Below the pieces are notes generated by a model. That model made no database searches and had not been told where the DNA came from. It saw nothing but the letters and a program-made list of their open reading frames with translations. A DNA stretch of 64,000 nucleotides from Cupriavidus sp. U2 (lineage in GTDB: Bacteria > Pseudomonadota > Gammaproteobacteria > Burkholderiales > Burkholderiaceae): NCBI RefSeq assembly GCF_009663685.2, contig NZ_RCOG02000032.1, forward strand, positions 311,382 through 375,381, given 5' to 3'. Position 1 is the first letter of the stretch. Each line of letters begins with the position of its first letter. Shown in pieces: positions 61,101 through 64,000 of this stretch. A program made the position numbers and the translations under genes.

Positions 61101-62238
61101 CGGCGGCCTCGCGGATCTCGCGCTCGCCGGGCAGGAAGACCAGCACGTCTCCCGGGCCCAGCCGGCACAGTTCGTCCACGGCATCGACGATGCCGTCGTA
61201 GAGGTCGCGTTCCTTCGCCTTTTCCGAGCGCGGCGCGGCCGCCTGGCCCGGTGCCGGCTTGTCTTCCTGGATCGGGCGGTAACGGATTTCCACCGGATAC
61301 AGGCGGCCGCTGACCTCGATCACGGGCGCCGGCTTGCCCTCGCGCGCGAAATGCTCGGCAAATCGCTTCGCATCGATGGTGGCCGACGTGATGATCACCT
61401 TCAGGTCCGGCCGCCTGGGCAGGATCTGGCGCAGGTAGCCGATCAGGAAGTCGATATTGAGGCTGCGCTCGTGCGCCTCGTCGATGATGATCGTGTCGTA
61501 GGCGCGCAGCAGCGGGTCGTTCTGCGTCTCGGCCAGCAGGATGCCGTCGGTCATCAGCTTGACCGACGCACCCGCCGACATGGTGTCGTTGAAGCGCACC
61601 TGGTAGCCCACGTGCTCGCCTACCGGCGTGCCCAGTTCCTGCGCGATGCGCTTGGCCGTGGACGTGGCGGCAATCCGCCGCGGCTGCGTGTGGCCGATCA
61701 GGCCGCCGCCGGGCTTGCCCTCGCGGGCCGGGCCACGCCCGACCGACAGCGCGATCTTGGGCAGTTGCGTGGTCTTGCCCGAGCCGGTTTCGCCGGAAAC
61801 GATCACCACCTGGTTGGCCAGCAGCGCCTGCGCGATCTCGTCGCGGCGCGCCGACACCGGCAGGGCCTCCGGGAACGTGATCTCGGGCAGCGGATTGGCC
61901 AGCCGCACCGGCTGGGGCGGGCGCGGCGGACGCTGGCTGCCTTCCGGGCGCGGCGGGCGCTGGCCGCCTTCCGGGCGGGCAGCCTGCTGCCCGGCCTCGG
62001 GGCGCGCCGGTCGCGGGGCGCCGCCCTGGCGCGGCGGACGGGGCTGACGCGGCTGAGCCGGCTTCTGCGACGGTTGTGACGGTTGTTGTGGCCGCTGTTG
62101 TGGCGGCCGTTGCTGCGCCTGTTTCGGGGGGCGAGCACCAGCGCCCGCGTCGCGCGGAGCGGGGTTCTGGCTGGCCTGGGCGGAGGTAGCCTCGGCGGGG
62201 TTGGCCGGGGCAGGCTTGGCGGGGCGTTGTGCTGACAT
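58105..62238 (-). CDS. hrpA: ATP-dependent RNA helicase HrpA
   Basis: 1377-residue DEAH-box helicase. The N-terminal about 110 residues are low complexity, rich in Gln, Pro and Arg, with near-repeats such as RPEGGQRPPRPEGSQRPPRP. Motif I GETGSGKTTQLPK, motif II DEAH (IIIDEAHERS) and motif VI QRAGRCGR follow, then the HA2, OB and DUF3418 domains. HrpA resolves stalled ribosome-mRNA complexes. It diverges from argA; the intergenic region is only 23 bases. Confidence 0.97.
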   Translation of the reverse strand: MSAQRPAKPAPANPAEATSAQASQNPAPRDAGAGARPPKQAQQRPPQQRPQQPSQPSQKPAQPRQPRPPRQGGAPRPARPEAGQQAARPEGGQRPPRPEGSQRPPRPPQPVRLANPLPEITFPEALPVSARRDEIAQALLANQVVIVSGETGSGKTTQLPKIALSVGRGPAREGKPGGGLIGHTQPRRIAATSTAKRIAQELGTPVGEHVGYQVRFNDTMSAGASVKLMTDGILLAETQNDPLLRAYDTIIIDEAHERSLNIDFLIGYLRQILPRRPDLKVIITSATIDAKRFAEHFAREGKPAPVIEVSGRLYPVEIRYRPIQEDKPAPGQAAAPRSEKAKERDLYDGIVDAVDELCRLGPGDVLVFLPGEREIREAAEALRKHHPPHTEILPLFARLSVQEQERVFRPSNARRIVLATNVAETSLTVPGIRYVVDTGLARVKRYSYRNKVEQLQIESISQAAANQRAGRCGRVADGVCIRLYEESDFVGRPRFTDPEILRSSLAAVILRMKALRLTDIEAFPFIEPPLGRAVADGYQLLQELGALDEGNQLTSTGRQLAKLPLDPRVARMILAARDHHCLKEVLIIASALSVQDPRERPQEAQEAADQAHRKFMDEKSEFLGWVKLWKWFEEAVAHKKTNRQLQDQCRSNFLSHVRLREWRDVHSQLHTTVSEQGWRLNESEPTFEQLHKALLTGLLGNVGLKLDEADGKGREYLGARGIKFHLWPGSLIARKVGRWIIAAELVETSRLYGRTLARVEPEWVEQVGKHLLKVSWSEPHWEKKAGQVLALERGTLYGLPVYQHRRVDFGPMNPVEARELFIRSALVEGEFDTRLPFFAHNQRLVREIENLEHKSRRQDVLVDDALIYAFYDKAIPADIHNQVAFEKWYQAESARDRKLLYLNRDELMRHEAAGITTDLFPKILPVAGIDMGLSYHFEPGSHRDGVTLTVPLYALNQVRPERAEWLVPGMIKEKVHLLLKSLPQKLRRHCVPLPDYAAGFVDRQPFGEGDLLDVLIADVREQTGTMIRRADFKLETLPAHHTMNFKVIDEHGRQLDMGRNLAQLRAELGGQAQQSFQSIAARDVPAVEAGQYENLTSWSFGELPELLEIRKGNQTLFGYPALVDRGDHCDVEVFDDPQEAARIHHAGLRRLFALQLREQVKFIEKNIPNLQQMAMQYMTLGTQEELRNQIVLMALERACLQAPLPRNEAEFNARKDEGRARLSLLAQEIARLVGTILAEFASLPRKLLQAKPFGSAYQDLEAQLGRLMNKSFVIDTPYTQLVHYPRYLKGMAMRVDKLKGDPGRDSQRIQEMAPLVQQWQRAEKQLRSQGRGAADARLDEFRWMLEELRVALFAQELRTPQPISVKRLQKVWESIQR

Positions 62239-62244
62239 TGGCCG

Positions 62245-62256
62245 GGATTATAATCC
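62245..62256. promoter_or_regulatory. Palindromic -10 element shared by divergent hrpA and argA
   Basis: GGATTATAATCC is a perfect 12-base palindrome, so TATAAT can be read on both strands. For argA, TTGTGC (62227-62232) is a possible -35 with a 16-base spacer; for hrpA, TTCTGG lies 16 bases upstream on the other strand. Both predicted transcription starts fall within about three bases of their ATGs, so both mRNAs may be leaderless. Confidence 0.6.
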
Positions 62257-62261
62257 GCCGC

Positions 62262-63722
62262 ATGAACGCCAGAACCGACTCCCCGCAGCAGGACCCAGAT
62301 CCTGCCGACCCGCCCTCGCCCGCCGATCCGTCGACTGTCCCGATGACCACTGCCGAGCCCGCCACGCCCATCCCGTCAGCGTCGGCCGGCGCCGATCTGG
62401 CCGAGGCCAGCGGCCCCGACCAGCAGCAGTTCGTCGACTGGCTGCGCGCCGTCGCCCCGTACATCCACACGTTCCGCGGCAAGACCTTCGTGATCGCCTT
62501 CAGCGGCGAACTGGTCAAGGCCGGCGTGCTCAACGCACTGGTCAACGACGTGGCGCTGCTGCACGCCATGGGCATGCACGTGGTGCTGGTCTTCGGCTCG
62601 CGCCCCCAGGTGGAAGAGCAGCTGGGCCTGCGCAACGTGCAGTCGCAGTTTGCCGATGGCGTGCGGATTACCGACAACGCCGCGCTCGAATGCGCCAAGG
62701 AAGCGGCCGGCGAACTGCGTCTGGACATCGAGGCGGCCTTCAGCCAGGGCCTGCCCAATACCCCGATGGCCGGCGCCCAGCTGTCGGTTGTGTCCGGCAA
62801 CTTCATCACGGCACGGCCGGTCGGCATCGTCAACGGCGTGGATTACCAGCACACGGGGCTGGTGCGCAAGATCGACGACGAGTCGATGCGCATGTCGCTG
62901 TCGCACGGCAAGATCGTGCTGCTGTCGCCGCTGGGCTTCTCGCCGACAGGCCAGGCGTTCAACCTGTCGATGGAAGACGTGGCCAGCGCCACGGCCAGCG
63001 CGCTCAAGGCCGACAAGCTGATCTTCATCACCGAGGTGCCGGGCGTGCCCGACGCCGTGGGCAAGCTGATGAAGGAAATGTCGCTGCGCACCGCCGTGGA
63101 GCGGCTGCAGAACAACCACCTGCCGCCCGACGTGGCCTACTACCTGGAGCATCTGGTCAAGGCGCTCAAGGGCGGCGTGCCCCGCGCCCACCTGGTCCCG
63201 TTCGACATGGACGGCTCCGTGCTGCTGGAGCTGTTCCTGCATGATGGCGTGGGCACGATGGTGTCCGATACCGACCTGGAAAGCCTGCGCGAAGCCACCC
63301 TCGACGACGTGGGCGGCATCCTGCAGCTGATCGCGCCGCTGGAGGCCGACGGCACGCTGGTGCCACGCGGGCGTCACCTGATCGAGCGCGACATCGACAA
63401 GTTCTCGGTGATCGAGCACGACAATGTGCTGTTCGGCTGTGCCGCGCTGTATGCGTTCCCACGCGAGAACATGGGCGAGATGGCCTGCCTGACCGTATCG
63501 GCCGAGGCCCAGGGCACCGGCGACGGCGAGCGCCTGCTCAAGCGCATCGAACGCCGCGCCCGCTCGCTGGGCCTGGACCGCCTGTTCGTGCTCACCACGC
63601 GCACCGAGCACTGGTTCCTCAAGCGCGGTTTCGTGCACGCCACCGTGGACGACCTGCCGGAAGACAAGCGCAAGCTCTACAACTGGCAGCGCAAGTCGAT
63701 GGTGCTGATGAAGAAGCTGTAA
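62262..63722 (+). CDS. argA: N-acetylglutamate synthase ArgA
   Basis: 486 residues from the ATG at 62262. An N-terminal extension of about 55 residues (Pro/Asp-rich) precedes an amino-acid-kinase domain ([38 protein letters not shown]) and a C-terminal GNAT acetyltransferase ([20 protein letters not shown]). It makes the first intermediate of arginine synthesis. An ATG at 62343 would give 459 residues and a normal N-terminus; both are possible since no Shine-Dalgarno sequence precedes the first. Confidence 0.95.
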   Translation: MNARTDSPQQDPDPADPPSPADPSTVPMTTAEPATPIPSASAGADLAEASGPDQQQFVDWLRAVAPYIHTFRGKTFVIAFSGELVKAGVLNALVNDVALLHAMGMHVVLVFGSRPQVEEQLGLRNVQSQFADGVRITDNAALECAKEAAGELRLDIEAAFSQGLPNTPMAGAQLSVVSGNFITARPVGIVNGVDYQHTGLVRKIDDESMRMSLSHGKIVLLSPLGFSPTGQAFNLSMEDVASATASALKADKLIFITEVPGVPDAVGKLMKEMSLRTAVERLQNNHLPPDVAYYLEHLVKALKGGVPRAHLVPFDMDGSVLLELFLHDGVGTMVSDTDLESLREATLDDVGGILQLIAPLEADGTLVPRGRHLIERDIDKFSVIEHDNVLFGCAALYAFPRENMGEMACLTVSAEAQGTGDGERLLKRIERRARSLGLDRLFVLTTRTEHWFLKRGFVHATVDDLPEDKRKLYNWQRKSMVLMKKL

Positions 63723-63798
63723 CCCCGCAACGTCCGCAAAGACAACAGCCGCCGCAGGGGCATGGGCGACCGGCCCGGCCCCGGCGGCCCGGCTTGGC

Positions 63799-63804
63799 TA
63801 CAAT
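63799..63804 (+). promoter_or_regulatory. -10 element of the yggX gene
   Basis: TACAAT, 28 bases upstream of the ATG; the leader contains AGGAG eight bases before it. No clear -35. Confidence 0.4.
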
Positions 63805-63831
63805 AGCGGCCACACGAAAAAGGAGTCCCTC

Positions 63832-64000
63832 ATGGCCCGCATGGTCCATTGCGTCAAACTGAACAAGGAAGCCGAAGGCCTCGACTTCCCGCCGCTGCCG
63901 GGCGACCTCGGCAAGAAGATCTGGCAGAGCGTGTCGAAGGAAGCCTGGGCTGGCTGGCTCAAGCACCAGACCATGCTGATCAACGAGAACCGTCTGAACA
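63832..64000 (+). CDS. Fe(II) trafficking protein YggX, start only
   Basis: 56 codons before the window ends, beginning [20 protein letters not shown] and continuing with ISKEAW-like [18 protein letters not shown], which matches the small YggX family (about 90 residues) that protects iron-sulfur proteins from oxidation and handles ferrous iron. AGGAG precedes the ATG. The C-terminus lies outside the window. Confidence 0.9.
   Translation, partial: MARMVHCVKLNKEAEGLDFPPLPGDLGKKIWQSVSKEAWAGWLKHQTMLINENRLN

Noticed and set aside
59086-62079. A 997-codon plus-strand frame opposite hrpA, and a 1021-codon minus-strand frame in another register
   Set aside because: Both are shadows of hrpA in GC-rich DNA, with no conserved motifs.

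Overview
The window is GC-rich chromosomal DNA with tightly packed genes. It most likely comes from a betaproteobacterium of the Burkholderiaceae, Cupriavidus/Ralstonia type. The basis is gene content and order: rimP-nusA-infB-rbfA-truB; a ccoNOQP-ccoG-fixH cluster next to an fnr gene; odhA-odhB-lpd with its own E3; a ugpBAECQ operon; and glnA followed by ntrB-ntrC. The assignment is inferred from protein resemblance, not from a database search. I found no rRNA, tRNA, CRISPR, transposase or prophage genes. Almost everything is core genome.

Layout. 0.1-6 kb: a 3-hydroxyisobutyryl-CoA hydrolase-like enzyme, a chemoreceptor, a fatty-acid hydroxylase/sterol desaturase ending in a REP-like palindrome, and typA. 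6-11 kb: a MarR repressor and an EmrAB/outer-membrane-factor efflux pump, with two candidate operators before marR. 11-18 kb: the rimP-nusA-infB-rbfA-truB operon, preceded by a strong promoter and what looks like a premature-terminator leader. 18-21 kb: a very long RluB-type pseudouridine synthase and scpB. 21-31.5 kb: the microaerobic respiration region (TauE/SafE-like protein, FNR, FixH, CcoG, CcoNOQP, CcoS, CcoI), where ccoN and ccoI each have an FNR box at class II spacing. 31.5-39 kb: zapE and the 2-oxoglutarate dehydrogenase operon, whose leader can fold over a possible ribosome-binding site. 39-44 kb: the glycerol-3-phosphate/glycerophosphodiester uptake operon ugpBAECQ. 44-47 kb: a HAD phosphatase, a large lipoprotein with an HEXXH site, and a small lipoprotein. 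47-53 kb: ntrC, ntrB, a DUF4124 protein and glnA, with a sigma-54 promoter and three evenly spaced NtrC-like sites, then a rhodanese. 53-58 kb: a CinA-like domain protein, an EI24/CysZ-like membrane protein, and an operon of beta-propeller, polysaccharide deacetylase and fatty-acid hydroxylase. 58-64 kb: hrpA, divergent argA sharing a palindromic -10 element, and the start of yggX.

The least explained parts are the rimP leader, the propeller-deacetylase-hydroxylase operon, the RluB with Gly/Arg-rich tail, the palindromic hrpA/argA promoter and the octamer repeat inside the ugp operon. Most of the window is ordinary housekeeping sequence.
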